Shown here: one piece after another, positions 12,293 through 22,659 of the stretch
Numbering within the stretch: the first letter of the stretch is position 1
Layout: each line of letters opens with the position of its first letter
Source: Prorocentrum cordatum
Taxonomy: Eukaryota > Sar > Dinophyceae > Prorocentrales > Prorocentraceae
Length of the DNA: 64,000 bases
Direction: 5' to 3'
Assembly (NCBI GenBank): GCA_963575745.1
Contig: CAUYUJ010009347.1
Span: 265,001 to 329,000 of the forward strand
Made by a program: the position numbers and the translations under genes
The notes under the pieces: generated by a model
Database searches by the model: none
What the model saw: the letters and a program-made list of their open reading frames with translations, nothing else
Told to the model about the DNA's origin: nothing

Positions 12293-12790
12293 TCTAACAT
12301 CACTGCGTGGGGCCCGAAGGCCCGCAAGTGCATTGGCGAGGAAGGCAAGGCCAATGGCGGCATCATGGCGTGTGAGACGCACGTCGGCAAACAGATGCTC
12401 GAGCAGGTGCGTGAGGAGGTACCGAGGGACAGCTGGAAGTCGATGGGCACGGCGGCGGTTCCCGCCAAGCGCCTCGGTGCAGGGCGCCGCGGGCGGTGAG
12501 TTCATCCTGGCCAAATCCCCCCTTTGTGTTCTGGCTACGACGCTCTGAGGAATGGGGCCTGCGGCGAGGGCGGACTTGACCCGTTCAGAGGCTTCGCGCC
12601 ACTCAACGTCTACGCGCGCTCGGGCAACATGGCGCTGATCTCGGTTCATCTGGTTCTGGGCGACAGGGTTCGCGGGATCAAATGGCCGCGGGCTTCGAGC
12701 GTTATCAGGTTTTACCAGATCATTCACGGATCCATGGGTGGTCTTCTCAGATTGGGAGATTCGCCTCGGGCATTTGCAACGGGCTGAACT
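12293..12790 (+). pseudogene. APE-type endonuclease fragment of LINE (relic A)
   Basis: The frame beginning SNITAWGPKA at 12293 and continuing to the triad ETH (12374-12382) matches the opening of apurinic-like endonucleases in dinoflagellate LINEs: an asparagine-containing first strand, then the catalytic glutamate in an ETH motif. Such domains nick target DNA to prime reverse transcription. The frame shifts near 12493 into GGEFILAKSPL, then again near 12524 into a stretch with ALISVHLVLGDRV that resembles a following beta strand. The later catalytic Asp/His motifs are not recognisable. Frameshifts and truncation make it a pseudogene. Confidence 0.65.
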
Positions 12791-13030
12791 CCCAACCGAG
12801 CTGGGGGGCGCGGCTGGGCCCGAGGCGTGGCCCTTGGGCGACGGCGACCGAGCATGAGCACGGGGGCAATCTTGAGGAGGGCGGTGGCTTGCGGCCAGTG
12901 GCCTTGGATTAGAAGCGGTTCGAGGGCGAGGGCGCGTTGGATATGCAGGCGCTCGACGTCGCCGTCGTCGCTGGCGGCCAGTGGCCGAGGGTCTGCTGCA
13001 GAGAAAGGGCGCTAGCCGTCGGGAACTTGC

Positions 13031-13665
13031 CCCGGGTGCCCAGATTTTCGGGGGGCGCTGAAACGCAGGACCTGGGCATTCCCCCCTCCGAGAAAAAACG
13101 GCCGCGAGGGTCGCGGCAAAATGGAGCTTGACAGCGGCGGCCTTGGCGCGAGCAAGGGCGGAGCCGGCCCCGTGACGGCGCGGCTTTCCCGCCGCTCGCC
13201 TCGCCAACCTTCGCTTCGACGAGGTTCGGTTGGAGGGGCGGTTGGAGGGGCGGGGGCTGGGGCCGGGGGGGGATTTTGAGGCCCGTCGTGAAAGCGATGG
13301 GGGTTTAGAGGGTTGCGGCGACGGCTTGGAAAGTTGGAGGGGGCGAACTGGGCCATCCAGGGGGTGGGTGAACAAGTGGGCCGTTCATCGGGTGGATGGA
13401 AGCGCGGTGGTGCGAGAAATCACAGCTGGGATTGCGGATGGCTCGGCCGTCCACTTTCACCTCGTCCCTCAACCATCTTTGCTGGAATCAGCTCCTGCCA
13501 GCTAGACAGCCCTGGGCCCTCTCGACTGTCTCCACTTCTCTTGCGTATTTAATGGTCCCACTGGCTTTCGATCTCTTCTCCCTTCATGTTTTCTCAGTGT
13601 CCTCCACACCTGTACTGCTGCCCTTCTAGACGCGGTGCACTCGCCTCGACGTTGGGTTGTCAAAA
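13031..13665. other. No gene recognised
   Basis: G-rich sequence (13130-13370) followed by mixed unique sequence. A 403-codon minus-strand frame crosses 12164-13375, but it is Pro/Arg/Ser-rich and antisense to the endonuclease relic, so it is not called. Confidence 0.5.
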
Positions 13666-13915
13666 AAAGGGGGAGGAGGAGGGGAGGAGGAGGAGAAGGA
13701 GGAGAAGGAGGAGGAGGGAGAGGTGATAATGGGATGAATGAGGGAGGAGGAGGAAAAGGAGGTTCATAAGGATGAGCATGGAGGACGATGAGGGAGGAGG
13801 GCGGGAGCAGGATTGCGGAGGATGATGGAGGAGGAAGGAGGGGGGGCGGAAGGATGAGGACATGTGAGGAGGAGGAGGAGGAGGAGGAGGACGACGACGA
13901 CGCGGGGCGAAAAGG
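13666..13915 (+). repeat. GGA purine tract ending in GAC repeats
   Basis: Imperfect GGA/GAG repeats run to about 13890 and end in GACGACGACGACGCGGGGCG. The same terminal motif is repeated, with a longer GAC run, at 14766-14805. Confidence 0.9.
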
Positions 13916-14134
13916 GAGAAAAGGGACGACGAGGTGCGGGGCGAGAGGGCAGGAATGCTGGCGGGAGGGAGGGATGGAGGGAGGCATGGGAGCAGGAGAA
14001 GGGGAGGGAGAGGCGGGGTGGTTTGGGATCGGTGCAAGGGCGCCCTGGGTCGCGGGAGCCAAGGCGGCCAGGCGCGCGAGTACCCTTCCCCCGAGGCGCG
14101 GAACGCCTTTCCGAGGGAGCTCTGGGAAGGGGTT

Positions 14135-14515
14135 CCATGAGCCGGGTGGATGGCCCACTTGGGGCCTCGGAGCATCAGCCGGACGGATGGCCCACTTGGG
14201 GCCCTGGACCAGTGCAGGGGTACTGGGTGCCCCGGTGTGATGTTCCATGAGCCGGGTGGATGGCCCACTTGGGGCCTGGGGGCGGCGAGGGGGTTGCGCG
14301 CAGGGCGTGCGAGGGTCGGGGGCGTGCATGAGCCGGATGGATGGCCCACTTGGGGCCTCGGGGGGGGCGGCCTCCAGGAGCCGGGTGGATGGCCCACTTG
14401 GGGCCTCGGAGCATCAGCCGGACGGATGGCCCACTTGGGGCCTGCATTCGGCCTCCGCGGAACAGCGTTCGGGAAGGGCTGCGCGCCTTCCCGGAACAGC
14501 GTTCGGGAAGGGCTG
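14135..14515 (+). repeat. GGATGGCCCACTTGGGGCC minisatellite
   Basis: Six or seven copies of a unit with core GGATGGCCCACTTGGGGCC (near 14147, 14184, 14262, 14338, 14387, 14423). Several are preceded by ATGAGCCGG or AGCATCAGCCGGAC. A 33-bp duplication around GGAACAGCGTTCGGGAAGGG (14459 and 14492) closes the array. Confidence 0.9.
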
Positions 14516-14762
14516 GCGGCGGAGGGAATGGGGAGGGGTGGGAGCGGGAGAGCACGAGGTTGGAAGAAAGGGGCAAATGGAGGGAGGGAAGGGGAAGGGG
14601 ACGGGGGAAGGCGAAATAGGACAGGGGAGCTGGGGGAAGGGAGGGGGAGGGGGGGGGGAGGGATGAGGGAGGCAGAGTGCGAGAGAAAATGGGCGCGGTT
14701 GGCAGATGTAAGTAGCGGGCTAGCATCAGTGAGGCGCTGAACGACACTGGTGTGGGACGCGG

Positions 14763-14801
<39 letters not shown>

Positions 14802-14806
14802 GGGCG
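14763..14806 (+). repeat. GAC microsatellite
   Basis: About 12 GAC repeats followed by GCGGGGCGAAAAGGGG, repeating the end of the tract at 13.9 kb. Confidence 0.95.
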
Positions 14807-15139
14807 AAAAGGGGAGTGAAGGGAGAAAAGGGGAGGTGGCGGCGGAGGGGGCAAGGGGCTGCGCGGTGGGCGGAGGCAGGGGGAGGGCCAGCACGGGAGC
14901 GTGCACGGGGCAGACCAGGCGAAGTGGCCACTTCGGCGCCACAGAAAGGGCGCGGCGGTCGACGGGCACACCTAGGACGAGAAGGAGAGAGGGTGGCAGA
15001 ACAGCAATTCCAAGGCTGCCCCTCGCAGACAATTTGGCTTCACTCGTGCGGCCTGATCCCGCTTCGAGGTGTCTCCATGTCGACGCGGTAGCGGGCCGTG
15101 GGCCGAGGCGACCGAACTGCTCCGAACGCTGGGCGGAAA

Positions 15140-15164
15140 GGCGTTCCAGAAATCTTGGAACGCC
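15140..15164. repeat. Short perfect hairpin
   Basis: GGCGTTCCA and TGGAACGCC form a perfect 9-bp stem around a 7-nt loop. With no adjacent gene it has no obvious terminator role. It may be a small mobile-element end or chance. Confidence 0.6.
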
Positions 15165-16735
15165 TCCCCGAAAGCCGTTCCATGCACCCTTTCGACGGCC
15201 CACCTTCTGGATGGCCCTGTTCGCCCCGCCTAAGAAAGGGGGGTTTTCCGATGGCCCCAGACGGCGCCGGCGCGGCTCAGCGATTTGTTCCCTCGAGTTG
15301 TCCTCGGGGGAGTGGAGCGTGCAAGCCGCCCTTTCAAGACCCCTGCTCAGAGCCCGCCGGGCCGCCCTCGCTCCGAGATCTCGGCGTTTTGTTTGGCTTT
15401 TGAAAAGGTCCCAGGCCTTTTTTGATCGTGGCCGACCACTTGTCTGCGGCTCGCTTGCCGTTTCCCAGCCCCGCTAGGACCGGCGGGGATTTGCGGGCCG
15501 GGGTCCGAGAGGCTCGGCGTCTCGGGCCAGACGCTCCCGAGGCAGAGGTACAGTGAATCCCCTCGCATTCAGACGAGTCTCCAGGCCTGCTGGTGTCCGA
15601 CCAACTTGTAGAGATGGCTGCAGACATCGCGGTTGCTGATTTATGGGCTCGGGGGGGATGGCTCGAACCGATGCGATGGCCAGCGTGGTGCGACGCCGCG
15701 CGGGGCGCGCCCCGGCCAACTCGGCGAGGACAGAGCATGGCCAGAGAGGCGAGAGAGTGGCCGTCGAGAGGGGGCCGCCTCGCAACCACATTGTTAGAGC
15801 CATGGCGGTGTCTGCCTACCGTATCGAGAAGGCTGCTCCAGCCTGGGCGTGCACAGTTTGTGATCAGATGGCGCCAGGCCCTACCACTTGCCCAGGGCGT
15901 GCCGCCCCTGAGGGGCGCGCGCCTCGGGGGGTTCAGCGGGCTCCGCCTGCGGCGGCAAGCGTGCTCCCGGGATTCGCGAATCCCATTCGATCGCATATTT
16001 TGACAAGTGGTTTATGCATCTGCGCGACGGCCGTGGCAAATTTGTCACGGTCGACGATCGACATTTGAAGAAGGGCTGCAAGGGCATGGCCCCGAACGAC
16101 GCGGGCGACATCCGCCGACTTCGTCGCGGTTTGCATCCGAGGAGAGAAGGGCCCCTAAGAGCCATCGCTGAGGCGATGGCGGCGCGAGATCGATTGAGGT
16201 GCGTTGTGTCGTCTGGTGGGTGTGCTGAGAGTGCTTCGGCGCCTGGGGCCTCCTCCTCTGCCCTTCCCCCGCAGCCTTCTCTGCGCCGTGCCGCCGAGGA
16301 AAGGTCCTCGCCGCGGGCGGCGCGTCTGTTTCGCCGATGTTCGGAAACCCTGCGCGGGGGGGCCGAGCGTGCGCGCGGCTGCTGATATTGATTCAAGTAG
16401 GTCAGAGTAAACCCTGACGGATTGTTGGATTGAGGTCCTTGCCCATCAAATTCCCCTAACACTCAGCGCAAAGCCGCTGGACCCCAGCGGACATCCCGAC
16501 GATGCGTCGTGGAGTTCGACAGTGCCCCTTCGGATCGCGCGACAGTGCCCCTCCCATCTCCTCCGGCTGCTCCCCCGTCCGTTTCCTCCCTCCTCTTTCC
16601 ACCCTCCTCAATCCTCTGCGGTTTTCCTTTGTCCTCCACCCTCAATCCTTCTCCCTTCTTTGGTACTGATGTCATTAATTCCCTATCCTTCTCCTCTTCT
16701 TCCTCCTCGTATATCTCCCGTCGCCGTCGCCCCGC
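15165..16735. other. No recognisable gene; overlapping frames on both strands
   Basis: Frames of 120-220 codons overlap on both strands (for example 15643-16068 plus, 15881-16462 minus, 15334-15996 minus). None shows a domain I recognise. The frame 16014-16385 starts with a plausible non-repetitive stretch (MHLRDGRGKFVTVDDRHLKK), so a decayed gene fragment is possible. Confidence 0.35.
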
Positions 16736-16737
16736 TC

Positions 16738-17105
16738 GTCGTCGTCGTGTTCATCACCATCATCACCATCATCATCATCATCAACATCTTCATCATCATC
16801 AGCATCACCACGACCATCACTACCACCACTTTCGTCATCGTCATCTGCTTTTCAGCTCCATCATAGTCATCGTCGTAGTCATCGTCACCGTCACTTTCAC
16901 CACTAACGTCATCATAGTCGTCTTCGCCATCACTTACGTCATCGCCGTCGGCGTCGTCATCACCATCACCAACATCCTTGCCATCGTCATCGTCACCGTC
17001 ATTGCCAACGTCATGGTCACCACCATCAGCACCATCCTCCTCCTCCTTTTCATCATCATCAGCATCCGTTTCATCTCCATCATCCTCCGCATCATGTTTT
17101 CATCA
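16738..17105. repeat. CAT/ATC-rich triplet tract
   Basis: An imperfect CATCAT/CATCGTC tract, the reverse complement of the GAT-rich tracts at 32.46 and 35.7 kb. One frame reads as a His run and others as Ile/Val- or Ser/Pro-rich; no gene is called. Confidence 0.9.
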
Positions 17106-17289
17106 CCGTCATGCCTGGGGAAGTTGGCCTGATCAGGGGTGTGGAGGAGCACGCCGTGGAACAAACGGAGAGGAATCATACTTCAAAAGCAGGGGAATTG
17201 GGGCGGAATCGGACTGGGGGGGGAATCGGAGTGAGGAGGGACAAGGAGGAATATCCAGATGATGATGTGGGGGAGGGCGAGCAGAAAAC

Positions 17290-17790
17290 CAGAGGACTCC
17301 TGGATGCATCTCGGAGTCTCTTCGGGTATCGGTTTAGAGTTTCTTGGGGCTCCTTTGTGGCACCTGCGGGGCCGCTTGGCAGGCCCGGGGGCCTCTTGGT
17401 GCGTCTTGAGTGCCTCGGGGGAAACGCTGCGGGCCTCTTAAGGGCAGCTGGGGGCCTCTTGGTGACCTTTTGGGGGTTTTCTTGGGCGTCTCTGGGGGTT
17501 CCCCTGGCCCATCTTGGAGCCATCTTGAGGCCTCGGTTGAGGTCTCGGAGGGCCTTCAAAAGCGAAAGGGTGAGAAGGCAATCGTCATTGTTTCCCAGAA
17601 AATTTGTGACGGGTTCCGACCTCCTGGTGGCTTCTTTGGGAGATTCCGTGGCCACTTGGAGTCTTGGGGCGGTGTGGAACCACTTGGAACATGTTGGGAG
17701 CCTTATTGGGCAATCTTGAGCCAGCTTGGAAGTCACCTTCGACTCTCTGATGGCCCTTGGGGCCATCGTGGGACAAAACGGAATATCTGA
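17290..17790 (+). repeat. CTTGGGGCC-family repeat
   Basis: Plus-strand units (GGGGCCTCTTGGTGCGTCTT and variants) with a unique-like spacer (17540-17620). The spacer occupies the same position as the spacers of the roughly 400-bp higher-order repeat at 26-30 kb. Confidence 0.75.
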
Positions 17791-17973
17791 TACCTCGCGG
17801 GGCGCCCCGTCCAGCTCCAGGGGAGGGGGTATTTGGAAGGGTCAAGGCAACTTTCCAGCCCGCGCAAGCCGTCTCGCTCACTCCCATCCGCCTTCAACAC
17901 ATAAGTAGCACCCGAGCCGCAGCCTGTTCAGCGGTCGTCTTTGGATGGACAGTTCATGGGAACCAGCTCCCAT

Positions 17974-18420
17974 GTGCGTAACTCTGGGGCGAGGTGCGCC
18001 ACGCGTGCCAGGCGCACCAGGTGCGCCCCTGTGGCCCACGCGTGCCAGGCACGTCTGGTGCGCCAGATGCGCCGCGTGATCCACGTGAGCCAGGTGTGCC
18101 GCATGCTCCAGCCGCGCCAGGTGCGCTACGTTCGGGGCACGCGCAGTGTGTGCCAGGTGCGCCTGCGCGCGTGGCAGTACACATTGGGAAACGTTGCGCA
18201 GTCGTTGCGGGGTGGTCATCATAGTGCTTGGCGGGCCTGCGCACAGCAGGCAATCTGCCAGCATCACCGACGTCCCAGTCAAAAACTGATGCATTGTGAT
18301 CGCGGGGTGCCCGCGCATGATCAGTTTTGCCTCGCAGTGTGTCTTATATTGTTCTTTGGCCGGAATGCTGGCCCTGCGCGCAGCAGGCAATATGCGGGCG
18401 CCTCCCCCAGTCCTGCTCCA
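17974..18420 (+). repeat. Second copy of the 1.9-2.4 kb segment
   Basis: It begins ATGTGCGTAACTCTGGGGCG against ATGTGCGCGACGCTGGGGCG at 1926, and runs in parallel through the GCGCCAG repeats and both GCACAGCAGGC-type units. Direct orientation, 16 kb apart, clearly diverged. Confidence 0.85.
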
Positions 18421-18484
18421 AAAAATAAACAAGGGGAAGGTCCTAACCATATGCAGTTGCGGGTACCGTCTTTGTGAGTCTCGC

Positions 18485-18710
18485 CGCCGGTGGATCTTTT
18501 TATGGGGTCACGAAGCGCGTGAAGGGTGTGCCGAAATGTGGCGGGCCCGCCATGCGGGCGCGCTGCCGCTGGGGCCTTAGGTGGAGCTCATTATGGGGCC
18601 ACGACACGTGCGAGGGGTTCGTGGAAGTAGAAGGTGGAACCGCATGCGGGCGCTGCCAGTGGAGCTTTAGGTGGAGCCCCTTATGGGACCATGAAACGTG
18701 TGTGTGAGAG
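18485..18710 (-). repeat. Old 90-bp satellite, left fragment
   Basis: Two to three diverged copies of the 90-bp unit (GAACCGCATGCGGGCGCTGC and GTGGAGCTCATTATGGGGCC segments). Same orientation as the fragment at 21590-22150 and opposite to the young array at 22660-24240. Confidence 0.85.
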
Positions 18711-18990
18711 AGACGGACTAGCCAGAGTGGAGGTGGAGGTGCTGACAACCAACCACTATCGCGGTGGCTTGCCCTCCCGCATGCTCTTGATAGGTGCTTC
18801 TGCATCGCTAGGGTCGGGGGGTGGTCCGAGGGGCCCTTGCAGGGCCGCTTGAGGGCCACCACCTTACCCGACTCCCCGACGTGGCAGGCGCAGCGTTCAC
18901 AGAACGCAGCGCAGTTGACATCGGCCATCCGATGGCCAAGGTCGTGGAACAGGGCCCAGGCCGCAGGGTCCCGACCCCCAGACCCCGACC
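18711..18990 (-). pseudogene. C-terminal Cys/His knuckle of LINE relic B
   Basis: Minus-strand frame with the pattern H-x5-VNCAAFCERCACHV, then LKRPCKG and a basic tail ending near 18720. A knuckle of the form FCxxC...C-x-G, followed by a short basic stretch ending in a His, closes many dinoflagellate LINE proteins. It is in a different frame from the RNase H segment, implying another frameshift near 19.1 kb. Confidence 0.5.
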
Positions 18991-19134
18991 CCCGAGGTCC
19001 CAGGGAGGACGAAGGGGCCCCACCGCACGACGGCCCGAGCCCCGAGGCCCGATCAGCCACCAGCGCCGAAGCCGACCCCTCGCCCGACGCAGAACCCACC
19101 TCCCCCACAGGGCCAGGCTCTGCATCCGTGGGGG

Positions 19135-20100
19135 TCAGCACCCCCAAGAGCCCCCACCGCCAGGCCCCACAGGGGCCTCCGCCGAGCCCTCGGGACCCAG
19201 GGCAGGCTCCTCAGGCAGCCTGTCGGCCGCCTCCAGCGCCGCACGAGTACCCTCGGACACAACCGGCACCCAATCATCGGGGCCCCGTCCAAACACTCCA
19301 CTCGCTTTCCAGAGGTCGAACGGCGTAGGACGGCAGCGGGCAGCAGCAGCGGCAAGAGAGCGGAGACCAGTCTCGGTTCTGGTGAAAGTGCCACACTCCC
19401 GACATCGCCACTCCCCTCCGGTCTTGCTGTGCCAGAGATGGTGACCGCCAGGCCCCACGATCGAGACCAAAGGCGCGCGCAGCTCGGGCTGGGGGGCTCT
19501 CGGTCTGGCCCCCTCCGACGGCGACTCCGACGAACGAAGCCCAAGCTCGATGAGGCGCCCCCCAGCCCAGGCCAAAGACTTCGAAAACTCTTGCGATTCC
19601 TTCCGGGCAAGCCTATACAGATCAGCCGTTCCGCGCCCGACAGCATCACACGAGGCCCCCAGTTTGGCAAAGAAATCGGCCCAGGCATCCCCCAGGACAT
19701 GGCAAAAAGGGTGCCCTGCGTCGAGGTCCTTATGGGCGGGGCACCAGTGCACGAAAGGGCGGGCTCCTCCCCTGGACTCAACCACGGCGTGGATCTGCCT
19801 CCACGCAGCCGCATGCTTGCCTGCTGAACTGGTGGCGACCGAACTCCATTCGAGCGCCTCCTGGGCCAGTCCGATGAGGTCAGTGACTACAATCTCCACC
19901 GACGGTAGCTTTTGCAAGGCACGCAGCATCGCCACTCTCTCAGCCTCGCCGACAGTCTGGCTTGGCCCCGCGATCCGCCCATAGCAGGCGCGCAACGGGA
20001 GCCCCGCATCAGACATCTGGTCGAACACCCATCCGCAGCTGCGATTTTCAGGCTGGTTGGACCACCTCCTCGAGCCGTCCGTGAAAACAACGTTGCCTCG
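19135..20100 (-). pseudogene. RNase H domain of LINE relic B
   Basis: A continuous 321-codon frame follows an in-frame stop at 20101-20103. All four expected acidic positions are visible in order: VVFTDGS (Asp), GEAERVAMLRAL (Glu), IVVTDLIGLA (Asp) and HVLGDAWADFFAKLG (Asp). A typical CPAHKDLDAG loop with the conserved His lies between the last two. A Cys/His knuckle (WRCRECGTFTRTETGLRSLA) follows after about 100 residues. RNase H removes RNA from the RNA/DNA hybrid during retrotransposition. The conserved acidic set suggests this part decayed later than the polymerase. The true start lay upstream in the polyprotein. Confidence 0.75.
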
Positions 20101-20366
20101 CTAGCCTGGGAGGGGTGGTCCAGTCGCCCCACCAGAATCACGGTGGGTCTCGGGGCGGCAGTACACGAGGGTCTGACAGCAATGGCATGCCCACCGAGAG
20201 CCCCAAATTGTGCGGATTTGAAACCCCTCGGCGCCCGAATTTTAACCTGAACCTCGGTGATGGGCACCTCTTCTTCTCCTTCGAGAAGCGTCTCCCGCAG
20301 CGCAGACCGCTCCAAGAGGATATGGCCACCAGACTCGCATGGTACACCGTACCCCTACACTTTGGA

Positions 20367-21392
20367 TCAGACACGTACCCTGCAGTATGTCAACGATCTT
20401 TCTGCCACCAGATGTTGGCCCACAAGGATCGAACGATCCCAGCTGACTTTGTAGCCTTGAGCGCGGCCCCTTTGGGCCCAACCGAAGCTCGGATCCCGCG
20501 GGCCACAACTCACAACCGCCAGGGAAATCAGGAAAATTGGGCAATATCCTACGCATGTGCCACCTCTGGATGCCTGCACGCAGCAGCTGACCATCTGATG
20601 ATGGTCGATATGCATTAGAGAGAAAACCTCTCCGAGGTCAGACCGAACCAAAACCGACGACTCCATCGACCAACCGATCCTCATCAACGACAGGCAAACG
20701 ACCGCCATGGGCCCTGACGCGTGCGTCCACGTGAAAGCCTCTGCTCGCTTGTCAGCACGGGCCCTCCAAGCCCGCTCAAGCATTCCGAGCGACACCGTCT
20801 GCATCCACACCACATGAGCATAGTGCTTTAAGGGGCCCAGGGTAGCCTCAAACATCGGATCGTACCAAGGGTGGGCTGTGTCGCAAGGTAGACCGTAATG
20901 TACCACCCACGACCCTTGACACCCACGAGAGCCCCCGCAGCAGCTCGGAGCCCACGGAGCTCGGTGTCAGTAGTGCCCGACACTCCACAGCAATGGCTAG
21001 CCCCAGGGAGCAAACCCGTCCTCCAGAGACGCGACATCTTAGTCCCTACAGCCTTACGCAGGGGGAACGTTCTACGCATTCGGACCCTGAGCTTAGCCAG
21101 TCGGGCTCTAGTGATCGGTCTTCTCTGATCTCGTTCTGACAGCTCATGTCCCAGGTTGCGCATGTTGCGCTTCACGTCGAGTCTAGCCACCCCCGCCCAA
21201 CGGCGAGAGGCTTGACGGACCGCGCGGCTGCCAGCAACATGCGCTGACTTGCCCGACGCTGAGTCCTGAAGTACGATCCCTAACTGCATCACATCAGCCT
21301 TAAACTTTTCCAGGGCATTCCAGAGGTTCTTAACCCCCCACCCCGTCCACCCGCTCCCCCACCCACTGTATCGTGAGGTCGTCAGCGTCGAC
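20367..21392 (-). pseudogene. Reverse transcriptase C-terminal half and linker (relic B)
   Basis: The catalytic box survives as VDADDLTIQW (21392 downwards), where the family normally has an aromatic-x-D-D box. The sequence then changes frame near 21340 and continues as NLWNALEKFKADVMQLGIVL and RLAKLRVRMRRTFPL to about 20830. It changes frame again into a stretch with DPMFEATLGPLKHYAHVVW and GPMAVVCLSLMRIGW (20880-20650), which matches the post-thumb linker of these elements. At least two frameshifts and loss of the 5' half make it non-functional. In life the domain copies element RNA at a nicked target. Identification is by remembered family resemblance. Confidence 0.7.
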
Positions 21393-21589
21393 CGCCGCCG
21401 TGGCAGTATGCCACCCAAGCAACGAGGCCGTCTCCGCATACAAGCTGTGCTCAAATGCAGCAGCCGTCGAGCTCCGTCCTGCACCACCTGCGCCCCAGAC
21501 TTCGCTCATCTCGGTACTGAGTACTGACAATCCGTTGCCTAGATATGACACAAACGGATCTGTACTAAATTGGCCAGGCTGCCCAAGGA

Positions 21590-22150
21590 AGGATGAGGGT
21601 CTCGATTGCACCGAAAGGGGTGTGGAACCGCGTGCGGGCGTTGCCGCTGGGGCCTTTGCGGAGCTTCCTATGGGATCACGAACCGTGCGAAGGATTCGCC
21701 GAACTGGAGGGTGGAACCGCATGCGGGCGCTGCCACTGGGGCCTTCCGTGGAGCTCCCTGTTGGGGCCACGACACGTTCGAGGGGTCTGCCGAAATGGAG
21801 GGTGGAACCGCATGCGGACCCTGCCACTGTGGCCTTCGGTGGAGCTCCATGTGGGGCCATGAACCGTGTGAGGGGTGCACCCAAATGCGGGTGGAACCGC
21901 ATGCGGGCGCTGCCGCTGGGGCCTTCGGTGGAGCTCCCTGTGGGGCCACGAGCTGTGTGAGGGTGCACCGAAATGGAGGATCGAGCCTCATGCGGGCGCT
22001 GCCACTGGAGCCGTAGGCAGAGCTCCCTATGGGCCCACGAAGCGTGTAACGGGTTGTACCGACATTGAGAGTGGAACTGCATGCGGGCGCTGCCACTGGG
22101 GCCTTCGGTGGAGCTCCCTATGGTGCCACGGAGCGTGTGAGGGGTGCAAA
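21590..22150 (-). repeat. Old 90-bp satellite, right fragment
   Basis: About six or seven diverged copies of the unit, each with GGAACCGCATGCGGGCGCTG, GGGGCCTTCGGTGGAGCTCC and GGGGCCACGA segments. Divergence between copies is obvious by eye, unlike the young array nearby. Confidence 0.92.
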
Positions 22151-22278
22151 CCAGCTCCGCCTTTTTCAATTGTTCACCGAAACCACGCCAGCTACCGACT
22201 GCGCCTGGCATCCTTTGTCGGAACGAACTTCGACAGAACTCATGGGCTCGGTCGTGGCGTAGATATCAGACCGTGCAT

Positions 22279-22525
22279 TCCCCAAGTGAGCGAGCGGGGC
22301 ATTGGGGGAACGAGCGTGGGAGACAGAGCATTTGGACAAGTGGGAGGAGGCGGGAGAGGAGAACGAGGAACCGAGTGGAAGGAGGAGGAGGAGGAGGAGG
22401 AGGAGGAAGGGAAGGATAATAATGTTGGGGAGGAAGAGTCCATCTTGGACGTCGTCCGAGAGCGCTCCTGAAGGCAATGTTGAGAGTTCTCCGGCGGGAC
22501 GTTCAAATTTGAGCACAAGCTCCAA
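22279..22525 (+). repeat. GGA-tract module, copy 1
   Basis: Left block CCCCAAGTGAGCGAGCGGGG-CATTGG, then a short GGA tract (22378-22412), then right block CATCTTGGACGTCGTCCGAG-AGCGCTCC-GAAGGCAATG. The same left block, GGA tract and right block recur at 24541-25050 with a much longer tract. A lone right block lies at 24365-24430. Confidence 0.8.
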
Positions 22526-22659
22526 CAACCCTCAAGTTTTTTGTTGTTCCCAACCATCCTGTGGTGTTGGGTCCTCGTTTTGAAGAGACGGTGCCCCGCG
22601 TCTCCTTCCTTCCTCCCGCTGCCCCCTCCCTCCTCCTCCTCCCCTTCCTCCCCCCTCCT

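Larger units (their letters stand above)
11240..13030 (+). mobile_element. Degenerate LINE-type retrotransposon relic A
   Basis: A plus-strand relic made of an ORF1-like frame (11402-12151) followed by the N-terminal part of an APE-type endonuclease (12293-12790) broken by frameshifts. No reverse transcriptase is recognisable before the sequence passes into unrelated DNA near 13.0 kb, so the element is truncated. Assignment rests on resemblance to dinoflagellate LINE proteins known to me, not on a search. Confidence 0.65.
18711..21580 (-). mobile_element. Degenerate LINE-type retrotransposon relic B
   Basis: Reading on the minus strand, the order is a reverse transcriptase aspartate motif (21378-21392), palm/thumb region and linker (to about 20400), RNase H (20100-19135), then Cys/His knuckles. 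This is the order of dinoflagellate LINE polyproteins. The element is 5'-truncated. It is bounded on both sides by co-oriented fragments of the 90-bp satellite, so it probably inserted into an older array. No clear target-site duplication or poly(A) remains. Confidence 0.8.

Noticed and set aside
12164-13375. 403-codon minus-strand frame
   Set aside because: Pro/Ser/Arg-rich and antisense to LINE relic A; GC-rich codon composition opens such frames.
13660-14931. 423-codon minus-strand frame
   Set aside because: Crosses GGA tracts and the GGATGGCCCACTTGGGGCC minisatellite; composition is that of the repeats.
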